Shown: piece after piece, positions 53,978-62,560 of the stretch | Numbering within the stretch: the first letter of the stretch is position 1 | Layout of the letters: each line of letters begins with the position of its first letter | Notes under the pieces: model-generated | The model's input: only the letters and a program-made list of their open reading frames with translations | The model's database searches: none | What the model was told of the DNA's origin: nothing | Translations under genes and position numbers: made by a program | Assembly: GCF_005771435.1 (NCBI RefSeq) | Contig: NZ_VANI01000016.1 | Location: forward strand, 1 to 64,000 | DNA: 64,000 nt | Reading direction: 5' to 3' | DNA from: Microbulbifer harenosus | Lineage (GTDB): Bacteria; Pseudomonadota; Gammaproteobacteria; Pseudomonadales; Cellvibrionaceae

Positions 53978-56245
53978 ATGAGAATTTCACGAGTCCAACA
54001 ATTGTTGACTGCAGCCCTACTGACTTGCGGGCAGGCCTCCATATTCTGTGTGCAGGCAATTGCCGAGGAATATCTTGTCAGCAGCCAGCGGGAATACTCA
54101 GAGACCGTTAAGAAGCTCACAGCCGGCGATACGGTGGTGTTGGCGAACGGTGAGTGGAAGGATTTTGAAATTCTGTTTCACGGAAAAGGCAACCCGGAAA
54201 AGCCCGTCTCGCTTACAGCGCAAGATAAGGGGAAAGTGGTTCTTACGGGGCAGTCGAACCTGCGCCTTGCCGGCGAGTACCTGGAAGTATCCGGCCTCAT
54301 TTTCAGGAACGGCTATTCACCCAGCAGCGAAGTGGTTTCCTTTCGTCGCAACAAGGAACATTTGGCCAATCATTCCCGTGTGACGGAAATAGTGATCGAA
54401 AATTTCAGTAAACCGGAACGTACCGAATCCGACTACTGGGTGGGTATCTACGGTAAGAACAACCGCTTCGACCACAACCATATCGCCGGCAAGCGCAACA
54501 CGGGCGTGACCGTCGCCGTGCGGCTCGACAGCGAAAACAGTCAGCAGAATCACCACCGCATCGATCACAACTACTTCGGCCCGCGCCCGGTGCTTGGCTC
54601 CAATGGCGGTGAGACCCTGCGTATCGGTACCAGCCACTATTCCCTGACGGATTCTTTTACCCTGGTTGAAAACAATTTTTTCGATCGTTGCGACGGCGAG
54701 GTGGAAATCATTTCGGTAAAATCCGGGAAGAACACCATTCGCAACAATACCTTCTATGAATCTCGCGGCACGCTTACCCTCCGCCATGGCAATGGCAACC
54801 TGATTGAAGGCAACGTGTTTTTGGGTAACGGTGTGGACCACACCGGGGGTATTCGCGTAATCAACCGCGACCAGATTGTACGCAATAACTATCTCGAGAG
54901 TCTCACGGGCTATCGTTTCGGGAGTGGGTTCACCATGATGAATGGTGTGCCCAATTCCCCGATCAATCGCTACCATCAGGTGGTCAACGCCAGAATTGAG
55001 AATAACAGTTTCGTCAATGTCGAGCATATTCACCTTGCCGCCGGCAGCGACTCAGAACGCAGCGCCGTGCCGCAGAATTCCGAGTTCTCTGGAAACCTGA
55101 TTTACACCGAGAACGGACTTTCGCCGTTCTCTGTTTTTGATGATATTTCCGGTATCGCATTCCACAGCAATGTCACTAACGGTTTCAGCGAAACCAGCGT
55201 CAATACCGGTATCGAGCGCAAACTCAGCCGGCTTGCGCGCGCGGCCAACGGACTCCTGTATCCCACAGGCGAGGCTGGAAAAAATTACGGAGTTTCCAGG
55301 GATCTGACGGTGACCACGAAGGAAATGACCGGCGCACCCTGGTATCAAAAAAAAGAACCGGTAACACCGTTTAACAGTGGCAAGATCATTGCTGTTCGCC
55401 CTGGAGAAGATGCCATTTTCAATGCACTGCAAGCTGCGCGCGATGGCGATGTACTGCTACTGGAGAGTGGTAACTATCTCGCGCGCAAACGTCTGCAGAT
55501 CAAAAAAACCATTACGATCAAGGCCGAAGAAGCCGGAAAGGTGATACTGACTTCAGAGAGACCGGTGATGTTCGAGATCGCCAATGGCGGCAGCCTTGCA
55601 CTGGACGGACTCGTCATTACCGGCGCCAGCAGCCCGGATGCCGCCGGCAATACCCTGATCCGCACTCTGCCCTGGGGTATGTTGCAAAATTATCGTTTCA
55701 GCATGCAGAACTCGCGGGTGACAAACCTGGACATCAACCATTCCTATCACCTGTTCGATGCCGGCAGCCGCGCCTTTGCCGATCGCATTTCACTTAAAAA
55801 CAACCTGTTCGAAAACATTACTGGCGATCTCCTCAAGCTGGACAAGGAGCAAGATGATCTCGGCATCTATAACGCCGAGTATGTCGACATTACGGGGAAT
55901 ACTTTCCGCAATGTCCAGGGTGCGCTAGCGAGCGTATACCGTGGTGGCAGCGATGAAAGCACCTTTGGGCCCCATGTCAACTTCAGCAACAATACGGTAG
56001 AAAACTCCGGTCTCGGCAAGCGCAACCGGGCGCAGTCTCTCATCAGACTGCACGGCGTGCAGGTAGCAAACATTAACGAAAACACCATTACCGCAAGTGC
56101 AGGTATTGTCGTCGAGCACACCGTCGGTGAACCGGTTACTCGTATTGCCGGCAACCAGTTCAACAAAACACCAGCACCGGTAGTCAGCGAACTGGTCGTC
56201 GAGGGTGACCACACGGCGATTCTTGCCGATAACGAAATTCGCTGA
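53978..56245 (+). CDS. Polysaccharide lyase family 6 alginate lyase
   Basis: A 755-aa secreted alginate lyase (signal peptide about 1-29) with two parallel beta-helix domains, the two-domain layout of the exolytic PL6 enzyme AlyGC, and of similar length. The catalytic pair is visible as K248 (EIISVKSGKNTIRNN) and R269 (TLTLRHGNGN), 21 residues apart as in AlyGC. Calcium-ligand equivalents N209, E241 and E243 are also present. It breaks alginate by beta-elimination. First gene of the alginate operon, 27 bp before the PL17 gene. The ribosome site before the ATG is weak. Confidence 0.93.
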   Translation: MRISRVQQLLTAALLTCGQASIFCVQAIAEEYLVSSQREYSETVKKLTAGDTVVLANGEWKDFEILFHGKGNPEKPVSLTAQDKGKVVLTGQSNLRLAGEYLEVSGLIFRNGYSPSSEVVSFRRNKEHLANHSRVTEIVIENFSKPERTESDYWVGIYGKNNRFDHNHIAGKRNTGVTVAVRLDSENSQQNHHRIDHNYFGPRPVLGSNGGETLRIGTSHYSLTDSFTLVENNFFDRCDGEVEIISVKSGKNTIRNNTFYESRGTLTLRHGNGNLIEGNVFLGNGVDHTGGIRVINRDQIVRNNYLESLTGYRFGSGFTMMNGVPNSPINRYHQVVNARIENNSFVNVEHIHLAAGSDSERSAVPQNSEFSGNLIYTENGLSPFSVFDDISGIAFHSNVTNGFSETSVNTGIERKLSRLARAANGLLYPTGEAGKNYGVSRDLTVTTKEMTGAPWYQKKEPVTPFNSGKIIAVRPGEDAIFNALQAARDGDVLLLESGNYLARKRLQIKKTITIKAEEAGKVILTSERPVMFEIANGGSLALDGLVITGASSPDAAGNTLIRTLPWGMLQNYRFSMQNSRVTNLDINHSYHLFDAGSRAFADRISLKNNLFENITGDLLKLDKEQDDLGIYNAEYVDITGNTFRNVQGALASVYRGGSDESTFGPHVNFSNNTVENSGLGKRNRAQSLIRLHGVQVANINENTITASAGIVVEHTVGEPVTRIAGNQFNKTPAPVVSELVVEGDHTAILADNEIR

Positions 56246-56272
56246 ATTACCGCGGTAGGGAACGAGATAACC

Positions 56273-58507
56273 ATGTTTTTGCACCACACCCATAAAAAAG
56301 CCAACCTTGTTTCAGCAGCGATCGCACTGGCGCTCGGCGTATCCTCGATTGGATCTGCAACGCCTTTATTCGCGGCCACGCACCCTAATCTTGTGATCAA
56401 TGCGGGCGATGTGGACGCGATGCAGGGCGCCGTGAACACGCCCGGTCGCTTCCGCAACGCATTTCTCGCCAGCAAGAAATCCGTCGATGAATCCTTGCAG
56501 GTGCCCGTCGCCGTACCGGTACCTTTGGATGCAGGCGGCGGGTACACCCACGAGCAGCACAAAAACAACTACCAATTGATGTACAGCGCCGGTGTCTTGT
56601 ATCAGATCACCGGAGATGCCAAGTACGCAGAGCGCGTGCGCGACATGCTGATCGCTTACTCCGAGCTATACCCTACGCTGCCGCTGCATCCAAAGCGCCG
56701 TCCCGACGCAGACAACCCGGGTAAACTGTTCTGGCAGAGCCTGAACGAGGCGGTATGGCTGGTGTATACCATCCAGGCATACGATCTGGTGCGCACCGCA
56801 CTGACGGACAGCGAGGCTGAGAAGATTGAGCAAGGTTTACTGCGTCCGGTCGCGCGATTCCTGTCTATCGAATCGCCGGAGACGTTCAACAAGGTCCACA
56901 ATCATGGCACCTGGCTCACTGCTGGCGTCGGCATGACCGGCTATGTGCTGGACGAGCAGGAGCTGGTGGAGCAGTCACTGCTGGATCTGGAAAAATCCGG
57001 TAAGGGTGGTTTCCTGCAGCAATTAAACACGCTGTTTTCACCAGACGGTTATTACAACGAAGGCCCCTACTACCAGCGCTATGCGCTGATGCCGTTCGTA
57101 ACCTTTGCCAAGGCCATCGACAACAACGAACCGGAGCGGGAGATATTTTCCTACCGCGACGGCGCGCTGTTAAAGGCCATCGATACCAGCATCCAGCTCA
57201 GCTACAACGGGCTGTTTTTCCCCATCAATGACGCCATCAAAAGTAAAGGAATCGACACCTCAGAGTTGGTGCAGGGTGTTGCCATTGCTTATGGAAAAAC
57301 GGGCAATCCGCAGCTGCTGGATATTGCACAGAAGCAACAGCAGATATTGCTGACGGGCGATGGCCTGAAAGTGGCGCAGGCACTCGATGCCGGCGAGAAG
57401 CGAGCCTATGACTTCAGATCTGCCGTTTTCCGCGACGGTAAAGACGGCGACGAAGGCGCGTTAGTGGTCATGCGCCAGAAAATCGGCAGCGATCAGGCGC
57501 TGGTGTTTAAGCCCGCTGCCCAGGGCATGGGCCACGGACACTTTGACAAGCTCTCCTGGCAGTTTTACGACCATGGCTCGGAAATCGTAACCGACTACGG
57601 CTCGGCCCGTTTTCTCAATGTCGAGGCAAAGCACGGCGGGCGCTACTTGCCGGAAAATGAGACCTATGCCAAGCAGACCGTCGCGCACAATACCGTGGTG
57701 ATTGACGAAACCTCCCACTTCAACAGTGACCTCAAGATCGGTAACAGTAACCATCCCGAACTGCTGTTTTTCCATGCAGATGATCAGATCAAAATCAGCT
57801 CGGCGAGCATCGACTCCGCCTACCCCGGCGTAACGCTAACCCGCACCATGGCGCTGGTTAACGACACCGACTCGAGCTCAACGTTCGTCATTGATCTTTT
57901 TGACGTGCAGGCGAATAACAATCGTCGCCTGGATCTGCCACTGCACTACAACGGCCAACTGGTAGACACCAACTTCAAACTGCATAGCTACACCGACCGT
58001 ATTTCCGCGCTGGGGAAAAACAACGGTTACCAGCACTTGTGGTTGAAAGCCAGAGGTAAACCGGATGCCGGCCTCGCACAGATAACCTGGCTCAACGACA
58101 ACGGTCGTTTCTACACCCACTCCACCATTGCCGACGGGAGAACCGAACTTCTGTTCACCGAGCTCGGCGCCAATGATCCGGAGTTCAATCTGCGCTCGGA
58201 AAAGGCATTTATTGCCCGTCACGACAAAACCAACGCGCATACGTTTGTCAGTGTCCTCGAACCGCACGGTGAGTATAACCCATCCCGTGAATTCACCCTT
58301 GAGGCGGAAAGCCGAGTTATAGGACTGTCGCACGAGCGCGAGGGCAAACTGGAACTGGTAGCGATTGATCTGAAATCCGGTAACTCACTGTTACTCGCAA
58401 TCAATGGCGATGTATCGGCAACAGAGAATGCCTCTACATCATTTACGTTTCGTGACAAGCCTTACCAGTTCATCGGTCGCGGTCAACTGTTTTCCATAAA
58501 CGATTAA
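56273..58507 (+). CDS. Polysaccharide lyase family 17 oligoalginate lyase
   Basis: A 744-aa secreted exolytic lyase that releases unsaturated uronate monomers from alginate oligomers. A signal peptide (about 1-35) precedes an alpha/alpha-barrel alginate-lyase domain (about 60-380) and a heparinase II/III-like beta-sheet domain (about 400-640). Residues equivalent to the active site of Saccharophagus Alg17C can be placed: N210/H211 (FNKVHNHGTW) and Y267 (EGPYYQRY). The length agrees with Alg17C. The spacing of 27 bp after PL6 and 18 bp before kdgF supports a single operon. Confidence 0.95.
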   Translation: MFLHHTHKKANLVSAAIALALGVSSIGSATPLFAATHPNLVINAGDVDAMQGAVNTPGRFRNAFLASKKSVDESLQVPVAVPVPLDAGGGYTHEQHKNNYQLMYSAGVLYQITGDAKYAERVRDMLIAYSELYPTLPLHPKRRPDADNPGKLFWQSLNEAVWLVYTIQAYDLVRTALTDSEAEKIEQGLLRPVARFLSIESPETFNKVHNHGTWLTAGVGMTGYVLDEQELVEQSLLDLEKSGKGGFLQQLNTLFSPDGYYNEGPYYQRYALMPFVTFAKAIDNNEPEREIFSYRDGALLKAIDTSIQLSYNGLFFPINDAIKSKGIDTSELVQGVAIAYGKTGNPQLLDIAQKQQQILLTGDGLKVAQALDAGEKRAYDFRSAVFRDGKDGDEGALVVMRQKIGSDQALVFKPAAQGMGHGHFDKLSWQFYDHGSEIVTDYGSARFLNVEAKHGGRYLPENETYAKQTVAHNTVVIDETSHFNSDLKIGNSNHPELLFFHADDQIKISSASIDSAYPGVTLTRTMALVNDTDSSSTFVIDLFDVQANNNRRLDLPLHYNGQLVDTNFKLHSYTDRISALGKNNGYQHLWLKARGKPDAGLAQITWLNDNGRFYTHSTIADGRTELLFTELGANDPEFNLRSEKAFIARHDKTNAHTFVSVLEPHGEYNPSREFTLEAESRVIGLSHEREGKLELVAIDLKSGNSLLLAINGDVSATENASTSFTFRDKPYQFIGRGQLFSIND

Positions 58508-58525
58508 GTATTGGCGGAGGTATTT

Positions 58526-58867
58526 ATGCCCGCGACAGACGCATTTGTCCTGTCACAGGACGTGGAGATCGAAGACCTTGGCGGCGGTATCAAGCGGCAG
58601 ATCCTCGCCTTCGACGAGCATCTTATGGTCGTCCGGGTCTGGTTCGATGAAGGCAGTATCGGCTACGTGCACAAGCACCCACACACACAGGTGAGTTATG
58701 TGGAAAGTGGTGAGTTTGAGATACAGGTGGACGGACAAAAGAAGCTGCTCAAAGCGGGCGACAGCTTTTACATTGCCCCACACCTCGAGCATGGCGCCGT
58801 GTGCAAGAAGGCCGGTGTATTACTGGATACCTTCAGTCCCTACAGGGAAGATTTTATTAACCCATGA
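58526..58867 (+). CDS. kdgF: KdgF-type cupin (unsaturated uronate linearisation)
   Basis: A 113-aa cupin. The metal site is HKHPHTQ (H49, H51 with Q55) followed by IAPHLEHG. KdgF proteins speed the conversion of unsaturated uronate monomers to linear ketouronates (DEH). I chose the ATG at 58526 because GGAGG lies 7 bases upstream; a longer frame begins at 58511. It sits between the PL17 gene and the transporter gene, the expected point in the pathway. Confidence 0.92.
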   Translation: MPATDAFVLSQDVEIEDLGGGIKRQILAFDEHLMVVRVWFDEGSIGYVHKHPHTQVSYVESGEFEIQVDGQKKLLKAGDSFYIAPHLEHGAVCKKAGVLLDTFSPYREDFINP

Positions 58868-58881
58868 GCAGGATAATAATA

Positions 58882-60180
58882 ATGAAAAACTTACGCTGGG
58901 CCATTGTGTCACTGGTGGCGATCGCCACCATCATTAATTATATCGATCGTACCGCACTGTCGGTCATGTGGCCGGGCATTGCCGATGACCTTGGCATGGA
59001 CAGCCACGATTACGCCAACATTATGAGTGTCTTCCTGATCGCCTATGCCGTCGGGCAGGCAGTATTCGGCCGTGTATTTGATGCGGTTGGCACGCGCATC
59101 GGCTTTATGCTCTCGATTGTGGTGTGGTCCATTTCCATCGCCCTGCACGCGCTCGCAACTTCGGTGGCGTCTTTCAGTATATTCCGCATCCTGCTGGGTT
59201 TCGGTGAGGCGGGTAACTGGCCGGGTGCGACCAAAGCGAATGCCGAATGGTTCCCGGCGAAAGAGCGCGCACTGGCGCAAGGTATTTTCGGTGCAGGCGC
59301 CTCCGCCGGCAGTATTATAGCGCCGCCGCTGGTTGCCTTCCTGTACGCGTTCCTCGGCTGGCAGGCGACATTCGTTGTGATAGCACTGCTCGGTTTCGTC
59401 TGGCTGGTGCCGTGGCTGATCATTTACAAAAGCGGCCCGGAAGCACATCCCTGGATCACTCAGGAAGAGCGCGAACTGATTCTCTCCGGCCAGATTGCCA
59501 AAAGCAGCGAAAATCAAGACGAGTATGTGCCGACGCTGCCGGAATTACTGTCCCATCGTCAGAGCTGGAGTGTCATCCTGGGGCGCTTTTTTATCGAGCC
59601 GATCTGGTGGCTATTCGTAGCCTGGCTGCCGCTGTACCTCAACGACAAGTTTGGATTTGATGTTAAGGCCATCGGCGCTTCCGCCTGGATTCCCTATTGT
59701 GGTGCGGCAGCCGGTGCGCTGTTTGGCGGTTGGCTCTCAGGGAGACTGATGAACGCTGGTTGGAGCGTGAACAAGTCGCGCAAGTTTGCGGTGCTCGTAG
59801 GTGGTGTGTGTATGCTGCCGGCATTGCTCGCGACCACAGTAGCATCCACACCCGCCGCAGCATTGGCATTGATTACGGTAATCCTGTTTGGGTTCCAGGC
59901 CGCCATCAACAATATCCAGACACTGCCCAGCGATTACTTTTCTGGAAAAAGTGTGGCGAGTCTTGCCGGTATTAGCGGTGCGGTCGGAGTAATCAGTGTC
60001 ATTACCGCTATCCAGCTGGTCCCGATCATCACCAACGACGGTACCTATTACCCGCCCTTCTTCATTCTCGGTGCCTCTCTGGTTCCGCTGATGTTGATCT
60101 CAGTTCTGTTTGTAGGGGGACGTATCGCACCGGTGCGCAGCAAACAAAAAAACAAGCCATTCGCTGAGATGGTGCGTTGA
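58882..60180 (+). CDS. MFS transporter, hexuronate/DEH type
   Basis: A 432-aa major-facilitator transporter with 12 predicted membrane helices, of the anion:cation symporter/ExuT-like group. WAIVSLVAIATIINYIDRTALS at the start and GFGEAGNWPGATKANAEWFP in the middle are diagnostic. It likely imports the alginate monomer product (DEH) across the inner membrane. The ATG at 58882 is preferred (AGGATAATAAT upstream). An earlier ATG at 58864 overlaps the kdgF stop. It follows kdgF by 14 bp in the alginate operon. Confidence 0.9.
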   Translation: MKNLRWAIVSLVAIATIINYIDRTALSVMWPGIADDLGMDSHDYANIMSVFLIAYAVGQAVFGRVFDAVGTRIGFMLSIVVWSISIALHALATSVASFSIFRILLGFGEAGNWPGATKANAEWFPAKERALAQGIFGAGASAGSIIAPPLVAFLYAFLGWQATFVVIALLGFVWLVPWLIIYKSGPEAHPWITQEERELILSGQIAKSSENQDEYVPTLPELLSHRQSWSVILGRFFIEPIWWLFVAWLPLYLNDKFGFDVKAIGASAWIPYCGAAAGALFGGWLSGRLMNAGWSVNKSRKFAVLVGGVCMLPALLATTVASTPAAALALITVILFGFQAAINNIQTLPSDYFSGKSVASLAGISGAVGVISVITAIQLVPIITNDGTYYPPFFILGASLVPLMLISVLFVGGRIAPVRSKQKNKPFAEMVR

Positions 60181-60240
60181 TTCCTATCTACTTGGACATC
60201 TATTTAAAAACGAATTTCGAAAATACAAAGGGGAGTCGCT

Positions 60241-60990
60241 ATGAAACTCAATAACAAAGTTGCCGTGGTCAGCGGTGGGGCCCGCGATATCGGCAAAGCC
60301 GTTTCGCTGAAGCTGGCAGCGCAGGGCGCAAAGGTTGTTATCAACTATTTCAGCAACGTTCAAACCGCGGAAGAGACACTCAATGAGATTCAACAAGCCG
60401 GTGGCGAAGCCATCATCGTGCAGGGTGATATGACCAGGCAGGAAGACGTAGCGCGTGTCGTAGCGGCCTCTCAGGAGGCATTCGGTCCGAAAATCGACAT
60501 TCTGGTGAACGTGGCTGGCGGTCTGGTAGAGCGCAAGACTTTGGCTGAAATGGATGAAGATTTTTTCAATAAGGTGATCGCCCTCAACCTGAACAGTACC
60601 TTCCTGCTGACCAAAGCGGTTGTACCGCATATGGACGGTGGCGCTATCGTTAACCTGGCATCACAGGCCGGTCGCGACGGCGGTGGTGCCGGCGCCTCCG
60701 CCTATGCCACCTCCAAGGGTGCGGTTATGACGTTTACCCGGGCCATGGCCAAAGAACTCGGCCCGCAGAATATCCGCGTGAATTCACTGTGCCCGGGTAT
60801 GATCAGCACGACCTTCCATGACGTGTTTACTAACGACACCGTGCGAGCAAACGTCGCCAACGCAACTCCGCTGCGTCGTGAAGGCAGGGCGAGTGAGGTG
60901 GCCGACGCGGTGGCCTATCTCGCTTCCGATGAAGCTTCATTCATTACCGGAGCCAACATCGATATCAACGGTGGCCTTTTCTTTTCCTGA
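60241..60990 (+). CDS. SDR-family oxidoreductase, probable DEH reductase
   Basis: A 249-aa short-chain dehydrogenase. The nucleotide-binding loop is SGGARDIGKA, the NVAGG motif is at about 97-101, and the catalytic Ser and YxxxK appear in NLASQAGRDGG and SAYATSKGA. In alginate operons this enzyme reduces 4-deoxy-L-erythro-5-hexoseulose uronate (DEH) to 2-keto-3-deoxygluconate (KDG). GGGGAG lies just before the ATG. It is 60 bp after the transporter and 86 bp before kdgK. NADH or NADPH preference cannot be decided from the motif. Confidence 0.88.
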   Translation: MKLNNKVAVVSGGARDIGKAVSLKLAAQGAKVVINYFSNVQTAEETLNEIQQAGGEAIIVQGDMTRQEDVARVVAASQEAFGPKIDILVNVAGGLVERKTLAEMDEDFFNKVIALNLNSTFLLTKAVVPHMDGGAIVNLASQAGRDGGGAGASAYATSKGAVMTFTRAMAKELGPQNIRVNSLCPGMISTTFHDVFTNDTVRANVANATPLRREGRASEVADAVAYLASDEASFITGANIDINGGLFFS

Positions 60991-61076
60991 TATGCTGATT
61001 TGCAGCAGCCTCCCCTTGGGGTAGACCTGCAAATGACGTGAAAGGCAATGAGTGTACTGAGGTGTAGAGACGTCGG

Positions 61077-62036
61077 ATGATGCAAAAGCGCATAGCGGTA
61101 ATTGGCGAGTGCATGCTCGAAATGAATTTGGGCAGCAACTGCCGCAACCATCAGAGCGAGGCGCGCCTAGCGGCGGACCTGTCTTTTGGCGGCGACTCCC
61201 TGAATACAGCGCTGTATATGTCGCGCCTCGGCTCCGCGGTGGACTATGTCACGGCACTGGGTGACGATCACCTGAGTGACTGGATGATCCGGCAATGGCA
61301 GTTGGAAGGCATTGGCTGCGATCTGGTAAAGCGGGAGGCCGGTGGCACACCCGGACTTTACCTGATCGAAACCGATGCAACCGGCGAGCGCACCTTCCAT
61401 TACTGGCGTGATCGTTCACCGGCCCGTCGCCTGCTGGATAATCCGGCGGCGACAAGGCAGCTTTTCGATCAGCTGCGTAGGTTTTCCACGGTATATCTCT
61501 CGGGAGTATCCCTCGCTATTCTGTCGCCTTACGGCCGCGAATGCCTGTTCGATTTCCTGGCGGAATTTCGCCATGGAGGTGGAAAGGTGGTTTTCGATGG
61601 GAACTACCGCCCGCGCCTGTGGAGTAGCGAAACACTGACCCGCAAGGCCTATGAACAGATCTATCGACTGACCGATTTGGCACTGCCAACCATGGAGGAT
61701 GAATCGGCGCTGTTCGGCGATACCGATGCCGACAGTATCGTAAGCCGGTTGCGGCGTTGGGGCATTGCTGAAGTCGTGCTCAAGATGGGGCCGGATGGCT
61801 GTCTTATTGCCTGCCAGAACCACGAACCCCATCTGGTTGCAGCGGAGAAAGTGATACCGCTGGACACCACGGCTGCGGGCGACTCCTTCAATGCGGGTTA
61901 TCTCTCGCGCAGACTGGCAGGAGACAGTGTGGAAGTATCGGCCAGAAGCGGCCACAAACTGGCGGCGACGGTGATTCAGCATCGGGGGGCCATAATTCCT
62001 TTGTCCGCCATGCCGGGTACCGATCAGCAGGCCTGA
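61077..62036 (+). CDS. kdgK: 2-keto-3-deoxygluconate kinase (PfkB family)
   Basis: A 319-aa sugar kinase. PfkB signatures are FGGDSLNTALYMSRLG near the N-terminus and DTTAAGDSFNAGYLSRRLAG (catalytic Asp in GDSF) near the C-terminus. It would phosphorylate KDG to KDPG, the substrate of the Entner-Doudoroff aldolase. That aldolase (eda) is not in the window. It is the last gene of the alginate operon and is followed by a terminator at 62067. The second Met (61080) may be the true start. Confidence 0.93.
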   Translation: MMQKRIAVIGECMLEMNLGSNCRNHQSEARLAADLSFGGDSLNTALYMSRLGSAVDYVTALGDDHLSDWMIRQWQLEGIGCDLVKREAGGTPGLYLIETDATGERTFHYWRDRSPARRLLDNPAATRQLFDQLRRFSTVYLSGVSLAILSPYGRECLFDFLAEFRHGGGKVVFDGNYRPRLWSSETLTRKAYEQIYRLTDLALPTMEDESALFGDTDADSIVSRLRRWGIAEVVLKMGPDGCLIACQNHEPHLVAAEKVIPLDTTAAGDSFNAGYLSRRLAGDSVEVSARSGHKLAATVIQHRGAIIPLSAMPGTDQQA

Positions 62037-62066
62037 ACGTTAGGCAATTGATCATAAGCTTCGCAG

Positions 62067-62086
62067 CCCATTAATGGGTATTTTTT
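62067..62086 (+). terminator. Terminator of the alginate operon
   Basis: A short stem CCCA-TTAA-TGGG (62067-62078), extendable by one G-U pair, is followed by TATTTTTT. It lies 30 bp past the kdgK stop. The stem is short but the T-run is good. Confidence 0.55.
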
Positions 62087-62269
62087 CCTTTGCGAATTTG
62101 CGCCGGCAAAGGCGGCGCGCATCGCCACCTATCCTCCCGTTTTATTTTCCCGATCAATTTCACATGGCTTTTTCCTTCCATGCGCTTTTACGCGCGCATG
62201 AATATTTTCCGCATTGCTGCTAACAGACGGTCTTCAGGGCGCGATTCCATTCCCACACACGACAGCTTA

Positions 62270-62284
62270 ACTGGTTGACCAATT
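62270..62284. promoter_or_regulatory. UxuR/ExuR-like operator candidate
   Basis: ACTGGTTGACCAATT matches the FadR-subfamily UxuR/ExuR pattern ATTGGT-NN-ACCAAT with one mismatch. It lies about 280 bp upstream of the third TonB receptor. The surrounding 62087-62560 region holds no gene. Confidence 0.45.
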
Positions 62285-62447
62285 TTACCTCATAGCGTGC
62301 TCAGTACCTGTGTGAATCGGCTTTTCGGGCGCTGATGAGTCCTCTGGAGTTCACACAAACTAAGTTTATGCGAATATTCGCGCCATTGTTTGAAAGTTTA
62401 TTCTCTAACTAAAACAATAAGTTAATCGAAACAGATGCAACCCATCT

Positions 62448-62459
62448 TACCAATTGGTA
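62448..62459. promoter_or_regulatory. Perfect palindrome TACCAATTGGTA
   Basis: This 12-bp perfect palindrome is built from the same ACCAAT/ATTGGT halves as the other candidate sites. It lies 12 bp upstream of a TTGACA -35-like hexamer (62472-62477). ATTGGTATTACC on its right side is also close to the UxuR-type pattern with one extra base. Confidence 0.45.
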
Positions 62460-62471
62460 TTACCCATGATG

Positions 62472-62500
62472 TTGACAGGTTTTCCAGGATTGGTTTAACT
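62472..62500 (+). promoter_or_regulatory. Candidate promoter of the third TonB receptor
   Basis: TTGACA (62472-62477), a 17-bp spacer and TTAACT (62495-62500) form a promoter with a perfect -35 and a weak -10, about 60 bp before the ATG at 62561. The palindrome at 62448 is immediately upstream. Confidence 0.4.
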
Positions 62501-62560
62501 CGTGCGACTGAACTTCATAAAAACATAAATCAGTTCTGAGAATGAGAGGAAACCAGCTCG

